Source: Polynucleobacter wuianus (GTDB lineage Bacteria; Pseudomonadota; Gammaproteobacteria; Burkholderiales; Burkholderiaceae). From it: a DNA stretch of 64,000 nucleotides. The stretch spans positions 1,488,001-1,552,000 of the forward strand of contig NZ_CP015922.1 of NCBI RefSeq assembly GCF_001659725.1, written 5' to 3'. Below are positions 36,232 through 44,526 of the stretch, piece by piece. Numbering within the stretch: the first letter of the stretch is position 1; each line of letters begins with the position of its first letter. Below the pieces are notes generated by a model. It saw only the letters and a program-made list of their open reading frames with translations, made no database searches and had not been told where the DNA came from. A program made the position numbers and the translations under genes.

Positions 36232-36332
36232 TTTATGCCCAATGTGCCTGTCTGCCACCTTGGGCATAAATGAGCGTTTCTTTGGTCGTGGCCATCAAGG
36301 GTTCGCAAGCCACCCCTTTGGGGTGCCCTTGA
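36232..36332. repeat. Two strong hairpins in the tautomerase-NTase gap
   Basis: TTTATGCCCAA (36232-36242) pairs with TTGGGCATAAA (36260-36270), a perfect 11-bp stem. Next, TCAAGGG (36295-36301) pairs with CCCTTGA (36326-36332), enclosing CACCCC/GGGGTG (36311-36316 and 36320-36325) plus a one-sided 9-nt bulge. They lie between convergent genes. They may end transcription or mark a mobile hairpin repeat. Confidence 0.5.
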
Positions 36333-36400
36333 CGGAATTTCATTCGAGTGTGATTGGCTAAATGCTTTGCGGCACTCTTTGAATGTGTGAACAATCTTTT

Positions 36401-37159
36401 TTATAGGAAGGCTTGTTTAATCTGGCTCAAGACATCCGCTAAATTTGATCCCTTTGGATGATTTAGGCCGCTCGGATCAATAGATTCATCCTTAGCTTGG
36501 CCTAAAAATTTCACCATGTCTTGCCTTATTGATTCTGGCAATTCATATTGAAAATCAACAGGCAGAATGGATACCAACCTCAACACATCTCGCAAGTGCT
36601 TTTTGATGTCATCCGAATCAATCTTTTCACCAGCACGCTTACGCTCACTCAGATCAAGCCAGGCTTTTGCTTTCAGGGGAATCAGAACGGGGGCATCCAC
36701 CCAGATAAAACCAGGTTTTCTATCCCTTTTTATCAAACCGTAATAATCATCATCCAGCAAAATCGCGGAAAGACTAGAAACATCCTCTGCTAGAGGAATC
36801 GCCCGCATATCGCCAATATCCCTCTCTCTAAGAAAGTCTGGCTTTCTTGAAAAGAGTTCAAGCATGAATGGGTATCCAGCGGTCTTAGGTTTTTTGAAGC
36901 GGTAAAACTGCCTAGTGGAGTCGCTCTTTTGCTGAATCTCGTACTCACCCGCCTTCACAAATTCCCAAAATTTCTCAATGAACTCAGGGGTCAGCGCATC
37001 AACAATCACAACAATATCCAAGTCTTTAGTAGTGCGGCTAAATAGCTCTCCGGCATTCTCCATAGCCAACTGCGTAGCGCTACCGCCTATCAACACATAC
37101 TGATCTTCAAATCCTTTAAACGCTTCCTCAAAGACCTTAAGCCCTACTTGCGTTGCCAT
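36401..37159 (-). CDS. Nucleotidyltransferase of a toxin-antitoxin-like pair
   Basis: A 252-residue protein with the minimal nucleotidyltransferase signature L-I-G-G-S-A-T (about residues 22-28) and T-K-D-L-D-I-V-V (about 43-50). This is the GS-x9-DxD arrangement of the AbiEii/MenT class, which can modify tRNA or proteins. It overlaps the upstream HTH gene by one base (TAATG), so the two are co-translated. Toxicity has not been shown; a DNA-linked or resistance function is possible. Confidence 0.7.
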   Translation of the reverse strand: MATQVGLKVFEEAFKGFEDQYVLIGGSATQLAMENAGELFSRTTKDLDIVVIVDALTPEFIEKFWEFVKAGEYEIQQKSDSTRQFYRFKKPKTAGYPFMLELFSRKPDFLRERDIGDMRAIPLAEDVSSLSAILLDDDYYGLIKRDRKPGFIWVDAPVLIPLKAKAWLDLSERKRAGEKIDSDDIKKHLRDVLRLVSILPVDFQYELPESIRQDMVKFLGQAKDESIDPSGLNHPKGSNLADVLSQIKQAFL

Positions 37160-38184
37160 TAACTTATTCCTCTCAACAATTCTTTTAGCACTACCTGAAC
37201 TCGATCATCATCCATAGCCTGAAGACTTAAAAACAAAGAATATGGGTCCACGATGCCGTTATTGGCATCCCTCTCTTTGGTATTTAGAGCTTTAATTCTT
37301 TGTGGTGCATAACGCCAAACCTCTAATTCCAAAGCGCCATCGATTGCCTCGGGCACCACTTGCTCAGCATCTAATTCGCGCTCCAACTTGCGCCAGTCCA
37401 ACTCTCCAATCGCCCGCACAATATTCTGAGGCTCTCCAAGCATGGTTTGCTTTGCTAGGGCGCTCAATCCCGCAAGGGGTAGCCCCTCAATATAGGGATT
37501 TGGATTTCTAATCCACAGACGCTTACGTACCGGGCTTTGTAAATAAGGCTTAATGGCTTTCCAGAGCTCACCCCCTTCCACTGTTAGTCGCCAGAGTCGC
37601 CCTCCTCTATAAGCATCCATGTCTAACCAACCATGCTCCATCAACTCGCTTTTAATACGAGTCATAGTCATGAGGCTATAGCCCAAGTACATGGCAATCT
37701 CTTTTGGATTTAATGTGTCAGGCAAATTACCAAGCAGCGCATTAATAAAGAATACTTGTGTTGCTACATGTAGCTTTTCTTTAGTATCAACCTTTGTTGC
37801 TAATGCACGCTCTTGAAACTCAACTCCCAACGGGGGTAGGTAAGCCTGTTTAAACGGAATGATAAAAGGCATGCGCCTCGCAACCATCTCTTTGCGCGCA
37901 TAAGCTTGAAGAGTATCTCCAACCCAAATAACAGGCACCCCAGCCTCTTTCTGAATAAGAGCCCTTTGTTTAAGTAAGGCCGGCAATGCTTGAACCCCGT
38001 CCTTATTGGCCATCAAAAGAACCTCGATCCCACCTAACCTGGCTTTGCCCATATCGTATGTTTGGGCAAGATAGCGCGGTAATTGCACTCCTTTCTCCCA
38101 AGCGCCCTCCTGCAGCAAATCCTCTCCTAGGGTTTGCTGCAAGTAGGTACCTGCTTGAATAAATAGGTTGTGCGCATTCGTCAT
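37159..38184 (-). CDS. Helix-turn-helix partner of the nucleotidyltransferase
   Basis: A 341-residue protein not recognised as a named family. A central winged-helix segment is visible: L-N-P-K-E-I-A-M-Y-L-G-Y-S-L-M-T-M-T-R-I-K-S-E-L-M-E-H-G-W-L (about 156-185). The C-terminal half contains the R-N-P-N-P-Y-I-E-G-L-P-L-A-G-L-S-A-L block seen in DNA-binding partners of NTase toxins. A palindromic operator lies 29 bp upstream. The best reading is an antitoxin-like repressor of the pair; classical AbiEi is smaller and spelled differently. Confidence 0.6.
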   Translation of the reverse strand: MTNAHNLFIQAGTYLQQTLGEDLLQEGAWEKGVQLPRYLAQTYDMGKARLGGIEVLLMANKDGVQALPALLKQRALIQKEAGVPVIWVGDTLQAYARKEMVARRMPFIIPFKQAYLPPLGVEFQERALATKVDTKEKLHVATQVFFINALLGNLPDTLNPKEIAMYLGYSLMTMTRIKSELMEHGWLDMDAYRGGRLWRLTVEGGELWKAIKPYLQSPVRKRLWIRNPNPYIEGLPLAGLSALAKQTMLGEPQNIVRAIGELDWRKLERELDAEQVVPEAIDGALELEVWRYAPQRIKALNTKERDANNGIVDPYSLFLSLQAMDDDRVQVVLKELLRGIS

Positions 38185-38212
38185 GCATCCATTTTAACAC
38201 TATTTTTAACTA

Positions 38213-38251
38213 TTAACATACAGTATGTTAATAACAAATAAAGTATGTTAA
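38213..38251. promoter_or_regulatory. Palindromic operator of the HTH/NTase pair
   Basis: The perfect palindrome TTAACATACAGTATGTTAA (38213-38231) lies 29 bp before the HTH gene. A further half-site GTATGTTAA follows at 38243-38251. AT-rich spacing around it suggests the promoter lies here and that the HTH protein represses its own operon. Confidence 0.65.
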
Positions 38252-38276
38252 TTATATGATTTTATTGATATAAATA

Positions 38277-39479
38277 TCAAATACCCATGTTTCCTAGGTG
38301 CTGAGCAATCCTATCCATCGGCTGTTCAGAACTAGCTACTGGCGCACCTAGAGTTGCTGTTCGCGCCCGTATAGGTTGCACATTCTGCAGGACTGAATGC
38401 CTCATGTTGGCAACGCTAGCAGTAGGCCTTTCGATTGCCTCATAGATAGATTCAATCATGGTTTGCCACTGCTCCGGCTGATTGTTCTGCACAAAGACCT
38501 GCATGTAAAACGGATCTGACATGTATTTGTTAAAGCAGATTGCCTTATCAATGTGATCGATTTCATCTGAGCGGGTATTCAAGAACTTGAGCATCTGTAG
38601 CTTCGCCTCTGAGACCAACTCGGAAGGTTTTTTCTGGCTATCAGCAATAGTCATCACATTACCTACAAGCTTGCTTTCAATTTCATATTTACGAATCGCA
38701 TCCTGCAAGCTTGTAACTGTACATTCCAGATCTTCAACCTGTTTCTCTAGATCGCGCTTTTCATTAATGATTCTCTGTACACGCTCACATCCCCTCTTGG
38801 ATTTGATACCGCCAGAAGATTCTGTATTAACACTAGGCTCGGCATCGGGAATCGAAACCGCGGACCCAGAGTTCAAAGCCCACTTCATTAGCTCTTCAGC
38901 TGTCTCAGCTTGAATATCAGTCTTTGGAAGTGTATCGACGGTAATGGCGACTGGTGCAGGCAATATTTCACCAAGGTCATGGGCTTGTAGTGGCGCCGTA
39001 ACCTCTGTAGCAGGCATAAAGGCTGGCACATGCACTTCGCCCTTTACAGGTGTAAATATAGACTCAGGCTCTAGAGCTTCAGATTCCTCTTCTAATACTT
39101 CGCCCTCATCAATGTCCTCAGATAACTTGGTAAGAGATGCATTAGGGGCCTTACTTAAATCATCTAGTAAGTTGGTTGCTTGGGTCCGACTCTGACTCTT
39201 ACGTTCCGCCTTTTGGGTTTGTTGTGCCTGAGCGCTACGCTCCTTATCTAATTGAGCGGCTTCTTGCCTAGCTTTTGCTTGCGCAATCAATTCAAGCGCA
39301 CGCTCTTCCCTTGCCTTATTGCGCCTTGCAGCACTTTCGGCTGCATGCTTCTCATAAGCTTCTTTTTCAAGGCGCTCGCGCTCTTTCTTGGCCTCTCTAT
39401 CCTGCACTCTTTGAATTGAACCACCCTTAGTGAGTACCTCTGATTTAAATCCCTCCACCTCATTTGCTACTTGCGTCAT
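38277..39479 (-). CDS. Scaffold-like coiled-coil phage protein
   Basis: A 400-residue protein not recognised by name. Residues about 20-110 are extremely charged (Glu, Arg, Lys, Ala, Gln) and predicted to be coiled coil. A Glu-rich middle follows, then a second coiled coil around 230-275 and a compact C-terminal part. Phage scaffolding proteins have this composition and lie between portal and capsid genes. It overlaps the portal gene by 20 bp. The scaffold role is inferred from composition and place. Confidence 0.5.
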   Translation of the reverse strand: MTQVANEVEGFKSEVLTKGGSIQRVQDREAKKERERLEKEAYEKHAAESAARRNKAREERALELIAQAKARQEAAQLDKERSAQAQQTQKAERKSQSRTQATNLLDDLSKAPNASLTKLSEDIDEGEVLEEESEALEPESIFTPVKGEVHVPAFMPATEVTAPLQAHDLGEILPAPVAITVDTLPKTDIQAETAEELMKWALNSGSAVSIPDAEPSVNTESSGGIKSKRGCERVQRIINEKRDLEKQVEDLECTVTSLQDAIRKYEIESKLVGNVMTIADSQKKPSELVSEAKLQMLKFLNTRSDEIDHIDKAICFNKYMSDPFYMQVFVQNNQPEQWQTMIESIYEAIERPTASVANMRHSVLQNVQPIRARTATLGAPVASSEQPMDRIAQHLGNMGI

Positions 39480-41421
39480 TGCCTGTCTCCTCTTTTAATA
39501 AGTTGCTGCTGTAATTCATTTCAGTGCCTGACTTTTGCTTTCGTTCAGAAAACCAATTCATTCCTAAGTTTGGGTCGTCATCGCGTGACCATCCCTCCGC
39601 TTGCCTTTCTACATTCGGTATAAATAGATTTGAATCGATACGATCGTCATATCGCAAGAGGGTCTCATGTAGGAGATTACGGATATGTTCGTAATCCATT
39701 CCTCTGGCTTGTAGGTTTTGCATCTGAATTGATAGATTCGTAATCATGGGTAAAACTTTGAGCCAGCTCTCTTTATCTTCTATGCCATCTGGTGCGCCGG
39801 TGGTACCTGCTCTTATGCGTAGATCGACCATGTCAAAGATTCGGTCTTTGGTGAGTTCTGGCCAGTCATAGGTTTTCTCCATGGTCATGACTAGCTCACC
39901 ATTAATCATGGTGGTCTTGGTGCTTGGTGGCCCCATGTAGCGCTCCACCTGTTCTTTAGTAAGTTCCTGTAAAAGTACCTGGGCGCTGTATTGGGCAATC
40001 TCTTGTAACCAATCTTCGATCTGGTCCTTGAATTCAAATACGCGCCCAGATAAGGCTCTTTGTAAGATGTTGGCTTCGGTGGCTGTCTTAGGCCTAACTA
40101 CCGTAGAGCGCGCAGCATCTTGCAAGCCAGTGACTTGTTCCCAGTCGTAACGCACTGCGCTGGTGTCATACACAACGGGGTCAATCTTGGGATGACCCCT
40201 GGGGACGATTACCTGGTTAAGTGGTTTACCTTCGGTATCAACAATCGTGATCTCACCAAAGCGTGAATCAGAGTGCTTCTTGATGGTCTTTTCATTGATG
40301 TCGGCAGAGGCTACCCACCCCGGAATACAGAGGTCTCGATGTTGATTGAATCGACCCCTAGCTTCGTTGTGTTCATCTTGCAAGCGCTCAGTCAGATCAA
40401 CCAGGCTTGGGCCAACGAATTGACCATCGACCACTTGGTAAGGTAATAAGAAGAATGGGTACCAGCGCTCTCCGGCTCTTGGTGGTGAATAAGGTTCACG
40501 TAGCCATTCAGTCGCGCCCTCCACCATGGTGTAAACACGCTGGGTAGCCCTATCCCAGATCTCTAGTACTGCAATTTGTTGATCATCCATGACTGGGCCT
40601 GAACCAGCATTCATCTGCATTGAGGCTAGGCGTTTGGCTTTCTTATGAGATGGTTCGCCTTGGCCTGGCTGATATATCTTGGCATTGGCTAAGTTCTTTT
40701 TGTAAAGTGCTTCAGCCTGGCCACGCTTCATAGGGATGATTTGGCAGATCCAGTCCGCATCGGTGTAATCCCAGAACTCACAGATGGATGGGTCGATGAG
40801 GAGGTTTTCCGTGAGGACTCTGTCGATTACTAAGCCTTCGGCGGATTGCACTTCCGATTGTTCATGTAATGACTTGATGAGCTCTTCTAACTCTGCTCTC
40901 TTGGCATCATGATGATGTTGAGCATCGTCTTGAAGATCTCGAGCTAAGTCTTCCATGGCCAGGAGGTTTTCTTGGGCATCGTTGATGCGACCCTGGATAT
41001 ATGAATCCTTGCTTGGGTCTCGCTGATACATCACTTTGAGAATTCCGAAGCTACAGGTGAGCGCCGCCCTTACAGTGGACTTAGCTCGATTCTTGAGTTG
41101 AGCGTGTTCTAGCGCTCTATTGGTGACTTTCTCTAGCGTTTTACAAAAGAGTTTGATATCCGAGCCCGAGTGGGTTGGCGTAGTAGATATTTCTGGGTTG
41201 CGTGCATACACATTAGGTAACACTGCGGAGATGGTGCCGTGTATAAGGTTGGCTCTCAGGCTGTAGAAATCTTTGCCAGTAGGATCAGCATTCCAATTAA
41301 AGCCGGCTACTGTATTGCGGTTGTGCCTTACGCGCTTATGAAATGTTGCCCAGTGAGCGCGCGCATGCGTGATGCGGGCGGTCCATTTTTGCTGGAGGGG
41401 TTGTGGATTTTGGGTTGCCAT
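39460..41421 (-). CDS. Phage portal protein (podovirus type)
   Basis: A 653-residue protein that fits a portal: helical N-terminus, the S-L-R-A-N-L-I-H-G-T-I-S-A-V-L-P-N-V-Y-A-R-N-P-E segment near residue 50, the R-A-A-L-T-C-S-F-G-I-L-K-V-M-Y core, and a long C-terminal helical section. The size matches podovirus portals that form the packaging ring at the capsid vertex. It follows TerL in the normal packaging order, but a DUF4238 gene on the other strand is inserted between them. No clear ribosome binding site is seen before its ATG. Confidence 0.75.
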   Translation of the reverse strand: MATQNPQPLQQKWTARITHARAHWATFHKRVRHNRNTVAGFNWNADPTGKDFYSLRANLIHGTISAVLPNVYARNPEISTTPTHSGSDIKLFCKTLEKVTNRALEHAQLKNRAKSTVRAALTCSFGILKVMYQRDPSKDSYIQGRINDAQENLLAMEDLARDLQDDAQHHHDAKRAELEELIKSLHEQSEVQSAEGLVIDRVLTENLLIDPSICEFWDYTDADWICQIIPMKRGQAEALYKKNLANAKIYQPGQGEPSHKKAKRLASMQMNAGSGPVMDDQQIAVLEIWDRATQRVYTMVEGATEWLREPYSPPRAGERWYPFFLLPYQVVDGQFVGPSLVDLTERLQDEHNEARGRFNQHRDLCIPGWVASADINEKTIKKHSDSRFGEITIVDTEGKPLNQVIVPRGHPKIDPVVYDTSAVRYDWEQVTGLQDAARSTVVRPKTATEANILQRALSGRVFEFKDQIEDWLQEIAQYSAQVLLQELTKEQVERYMGPPSTKTTMINGELVMTMEKTYDWPELTKDRIFDMVDLRIRAGTTGAPDGIEDKESWLKVLPMITNLSIQMQNLQARGMDYEHIRNLLHETLLRYDDRIDSNLFIPNVERQAEGWSRDDDPNLGMNWFSERKQKSGTEMNYSSNLLKEETGNDASSK

Positions 41422-41465
41422 TCAAAGGTTATAGAATGGTTAATAAAAAGTAGAGTATTTATTTA

Positions 41466-41479
41466 AGATTTATCTTGGC
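41466..41479 (+). repeat. 14-bp direct repeat, left of the DUF4238 gene
   Basis: AGATTTATCTTGGC here is identical to 42510-42523. The two copies bracket one gene cassette on the opposite strand to its surroundings, as expected from a recombination event. Confidence 0.65.
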
Positions 41480-41508
41480 AAGAAAATTCATAACCAATTA
41501 AAAAGCCC

Positions 41509-42489
41509 GTGGAAGATTCTGAAAAAAACATACCCATAACCCCAAAACTTTCGGGACCAAAAAGACAGCACTTCATTCCACGCTTCTACCTCGAAGGGTT
41601 TTGCCAAAATGGACTGCTTAGTCTCTACGACCGAGTTGAGAATGCCTACCGTGATCAAACGCCTCTCAATACCACGGCAATAGGTCATTACTACACATTT
41701 ACAGATCAGGAAGGTCGACGTAGGTTCGACCTTGAGTACTTAATGTCTGATTACGAGGGCAAGGCTGCCCCGATCCTAAAAAAACTTTCTCAACGTGAAG
41801 AAATTTCAGATGAGGAACGTAGCGACATGTCAATTTTTATCGCAATGCTTGGGTTTCGCATTCCAGATCAAATTGATTCGCTGAAATCAGCTAATGGAGA
41901 AATGATAAAAAAAGTATCACGAATGATGTTTGGAAATCTAGATCAGGCGAAAAAAATTATTAGAGAAAATCCTGAAAACATAAAACTTACAGAAGAGGAG
42001 ATTGAAAATCAAGCCGTGATAATGGCTAATTTTATCGAAGATGGTAATTACACTGTGGAAACGGATCACCAATGGATTATGGGTATGTCTATCAACATGT
42101 TTCTCCAGGTTGCTCCGATTTTTTCCCAAAGAGACTGGGTTATTTTACACAGCACATCGGATAAAAAATCATTTGTCACCAGCGACTCCCCTCTAACCTT
42201 AACAACTATTCAGCCAAGGCAAAATGATTTTTGGGGTATTGGCTACGCAAATAGCGATGCACTGGTAATTTTTCCTCTTTCTAAATCTTGTGTTTTAGTT
42301 ATGCATGGCTCTGATGGAAATTTATCCCATAGTTCTATTTCTAACAAAGAAATTAGGGAGGTGAATTGCCTCACAGCAGACAGATGTCAACGGTTTCTCA
42401 TGGGGCAAGATGAGGCATTAATTCGCTCGCTTGTGAGCCATACAGGGATTGACAATAAAAAGTGGGGGCCAAAAATTAAGGTATCTTGA
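41509..42489 (+). CDS. DUF4238-domain protein (inserted cargo gene)
   Basis: A 326-residue protein that opens with K-R-Q-H-F-I-P-R-F-Y-L-E-G-F, the DUF4238 hallmark, then F-D-L-E-Y-L-M-S-D-Y-E-G-K-A-A-P-I-L. A later S-F-V-T-S-D-S-P-L-T pattern is also typical. The family has no firm function but is common in defence islands and prophage cargo. The gene starts with GTG (41509), lies opposite to the phage structural genes and is flanked by 14-bp direct repeats, so it looks like a single-gene insertion. Confidence 0.75.
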   Translation: MEDSEKNIPITPKLSGPKRQHFIPRFYLEGFCQNGLLSLYDRVENAYRDQTPLNTTAIGHYYTFTDQEGRRRFDLEYLMSDYEGKAAPILKKLSQREEISDEERSDMSIFIAMLGFRIPDQIDSLKSANGEMIKKVSRMMFGNLDQAKKIIRENPENIKLTEEEIENQAVIMANFIEDGNYTVETDHQWIMGMSINMFLQVAPIFSQRDWVILHSTSDKKSFVTSDSPLTLTTIQPRQNDFWGIGYANSDALVIFPLSKSCVLVMHGSDGNLSHSSISNKEIREVNCLTADRCQRFLMGQDEALIRSLVSHTGIDNKKWGPKIKVS

Positions 42490-42509
42490 GAGTTCGCACG
42501 ACCGACTTT

Positions 42510-42523
42510 AGATTTATCTTGGC
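42510..42523 (+). repeat. 14-bp direct repeat, right of the DUF4238 gene
   Basis: Second copy of AGATTTATCTTGGC, 6 bp past the TerL stop codon. See the copy at 41466-41479. Confidence 0.65.
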
Positions 42524-42529
42524 CTAGAT

Positions 42530-43831
42530 TCACACTTTTCTCGCCCTCATCACACCATACCTAGTTGCATCCCAAGCATGATCTTCAGAATCGGTATCTA
42601 CATCCTCTGGATTTAAGGAGTCTGGCGGTAATTGGGGGATAGTTCTTAACCAATGCTTACAGGTTGAGAAGATCTTGAGTCTGTCTTCAGCTAACAGCCG
42701 AATGATTTCTTGAGCTCCATTTATCCTGCTTCTTGGAGCGTTGTAGGCCTCAGTCCATTTCACACCCTTATCCCTGAAGATTTGTCCGATCGATCTCTCT
42801 GCCCCTATCTTGGAAAAGATGGATGGGTCAGCTAGGTTCATGCGGTATTCATAACCAAGTCGTTGGTCATGCATCTCTATCTTCTTGATCTTCTCCGCTA
42901 CTACGGTGGCATCTTCTCTTGTGCCCGTGTTTTCTTTATCTCCATACCCATAAAGCTCTCTCCATAGGTAATAGACTCCATCATTGGATAGCGCAAACCA
43001 ATACACGGCGTATGGCCGGGCATATCCCCAATCCATTGAGCGCCACACTTTCCATGTTGGTGGAATTGCGAAGGGTTCTACAACATGTTTTGAGGGCTGC
43101 CATACGCCTTCCAAGAAACTTCCCACGTGGATATCCCAATCACCTTCTAACCAGGCTCTGCGCCTGTTTGGATCGCTTAGTGACTCTAGGCTCATCAGGT
43201 AGTTGGGGTCGTTTTTTAGGAGATGGGTGTTCTCATAAATCGTCGAATGAATTCTCACTCTTGGTAGCGTACCTTCTTGTCGAATGATCTGTCCTGCTGG
43301 AATGGCCCCAATCTGAAATCTTTCCTTTACTGACGCATGCCCTACTCCAAATGGATTGCATGTTGCCCTCACCATTCTTGGCATGCCGGGCTGGGATGAC
43401 CTACAGGTGGAATGCATTGCTTCGTAGAACGAGAGGTTGCGCCAATTTGTGAGCTCTTCAAATCCTAGCCAGGGGTATTCATGGCCATGGTAATTCCAGT
43501 AGTCGTCTTCGTTAGCTCCATAACGAAAGTACAACATTTCTCCTGTGGGCCACTTCCAGACATAGTCAGATTCATTGAACTTGGCACCAGGGAAGATTTG
43601 ATAGAACCAGCGCTTACTCTTGGCTACTACGTCAGCTAGTTGCGGGTAAGTTAAGCGAAATAATGTACCGCGCCAATGATCGCCAAATCCTCTGCCTACG
43701 TGCTGTGCATAGCTCATGAGCAGGGTATCGGTCTTACCCCCTCCTCGGGTGCCCTCTAGCAATACTTCATACACAGGGCAAGTCAGAAACAAAGTCTGAC
43801 TACCGGGCAATGGTGCCCAGATGGTTTTCAT
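42530..43831 (-). CDS. Phage terminase large subunit
   Basis: A 433-residue packaging motor. The Walker A-like motif is L-E-G-T-R-G-G-G-K-T-D-T-L-L (about residues 26-39). Walker B-like hydrophobics lie near W-L-G-F-E-E-L-T-N-W. The nuclease domain is indicated by S-M-D-W-G-Y-A-R-P-Y-A-V-Y-W, then W-R-E-L-Y, and the terminal D-S-E-D-H-A-W-D-A-T-R-Y. Length is typical of TerL. It is preceded by the TerS-like gene with 3 bp between them. Confidence 0.9.
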   Translation of the reverse strand: MKTIWAPLPGSQTLFLTCPVYEVLLEGTRGGGKTDTLLMSYAQHVGRGFGDHWRGTLFRLTYPQLADVVAKSKRWFYQIFPGAKFNESDYVWKWPTGEMLYFRYGANEDDYWNYHGHEYPWLGFEELTNWRNLSFYEAMHSTCRSSQPGMPRMVRATCNPFGVGHASVKERFQIGAIPAGQIIRQEGTLPRVRIHSTIYENTHLLKNDPNYLMSLESLSDPNRRRAWLEGDWDIHVGSFLEGVWQPSKHVVEPFAIPPTWKVWRSMDWGYARPYAVYWFALSNDGVYYLWRELYGYGDKENTGTREDATVVAEKIKKIEMHDQRLGYEYRMNLADPSIFSKIGAERSIGQIFRDKGVKWTEAYNAPRSRINGAQEIIRLLAEDRLKIFSTCKHWLRTIPQLPPDSLNPEDVDTDSEDHAWDATRYGVMRARKV

Positions 43832-43834
43832 GGA

Positions 43835-44287
43835 CTAGTGTTTTGCTTGGGCGGTTTGCTCCCAATCATCCATACTCATCGCCCCTGGCACTACCAAGAC
43901 CCCACTTTGAAGTGGCGCCCCATCCTTGCCGGTATGCTCTATTGCAGATAGGCGCGGGTGAACATAGGGGGCAGCGTGTCTTGCGATGGTGGCAGCCATG
44001 TTCAGAAGCTTGATTCGACTCTCGGTGATCATGATGTCATGATCATGACCTGCACCTTCATGAGCATGATCATCATGCTTAGTGCAGTTTTCAGCCTCCT
44101 TGTAGAGCTCCATCATGGTTCTCATCATGACTTCTAAAGGTGTAATGCCCTGCGCGGCGGCTACCTCTGCGATTTCACGAGTCCTCTTGGTGAGGCTGCC
44201 CTCTTTACGCCCTGCTCCTGGCCTAGCTCCTCCTTTATTTGCCGGCTTTGCTTTTGGCTTTGATTTCTTTTGATTGTTTTCAATCAT
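43835..44287 (-). CDS. Terminase small-subunit-like protein
   Basis: A 150-residue protein with a Lys-rich start and the phage-typical G-G-A-R-P-G-A-G-R-K-E-G-S-L-T-K-R-T block (about residues 19-36). A helical body follows, with a His/Asp-rich stretch (about 75-87, H-D-D-H-A-H-E-G-A-G-H-D-H-D) that may bind metal. It lies directly before terL and overlaps the gene upstream by 4 bp. The DNA-recognising TerS role is inferred from position and basic N-terminus. Confidence 0.65.
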   Translation of the reverse strand: MIENNQKKSKPKAKPANKGGARPGAGRKEGSLTKRTREIAEVAAAQGITPLEVMMRTMMELYKEAENCTKHDDHAHEGAGHDHDIMITESRIKLLNMAATIARHAAPYVHPRLSAIEHTGKDGAPLQSGVLVVPGAMSMDDWEQTAQAKH

Positions 44288-44526
44288 GATGATGCTTCTG
44301 ATCTTCTGATCATCTTCAAAAGATGAGGTTGCAATGCCACTGAATCACCAAAAGGTTCATCAAACTCAATGATGATTCTCTGAAATAGGTCATGACGACT
44401 TTGGGCCCCACGATGCTTTACAACTGTGCCTATTCGGCCACTTGGGGTTTTAACGATTGATCCGATTGGGAAATCTTCCATATCGGGTCGATCAATGATT
44501 CCAGCTATACCTAAGTTAGCTTGCAT
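44284..44526 (-). CDS. Small hypothetical protein between rep and terS
   Basis: An 80-residue protein from the ATG at 44524-44526, chosen because a GGAGG ribosome binding site sits 5 nt before it. The longer open frame runs back into the replication gene. It contains I-G-S-I-V-K-T-P-S-G-R-I-G-T-V-V-K-H, which resembles an SH3-like barrel. No family was recognised. It overlaps the rep gene by 11 bp and terS by 4 bp, so all belong to one transcript. Confidence 0.6.
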   Translation of the reverse strand: MQANLGIAGIIDRPDMEDFPIGSIVKTPSGRIGTVVKHRGAQSRHDLFQRIIIEFDEPFGDSVALQPHLLKMIRRSEASS

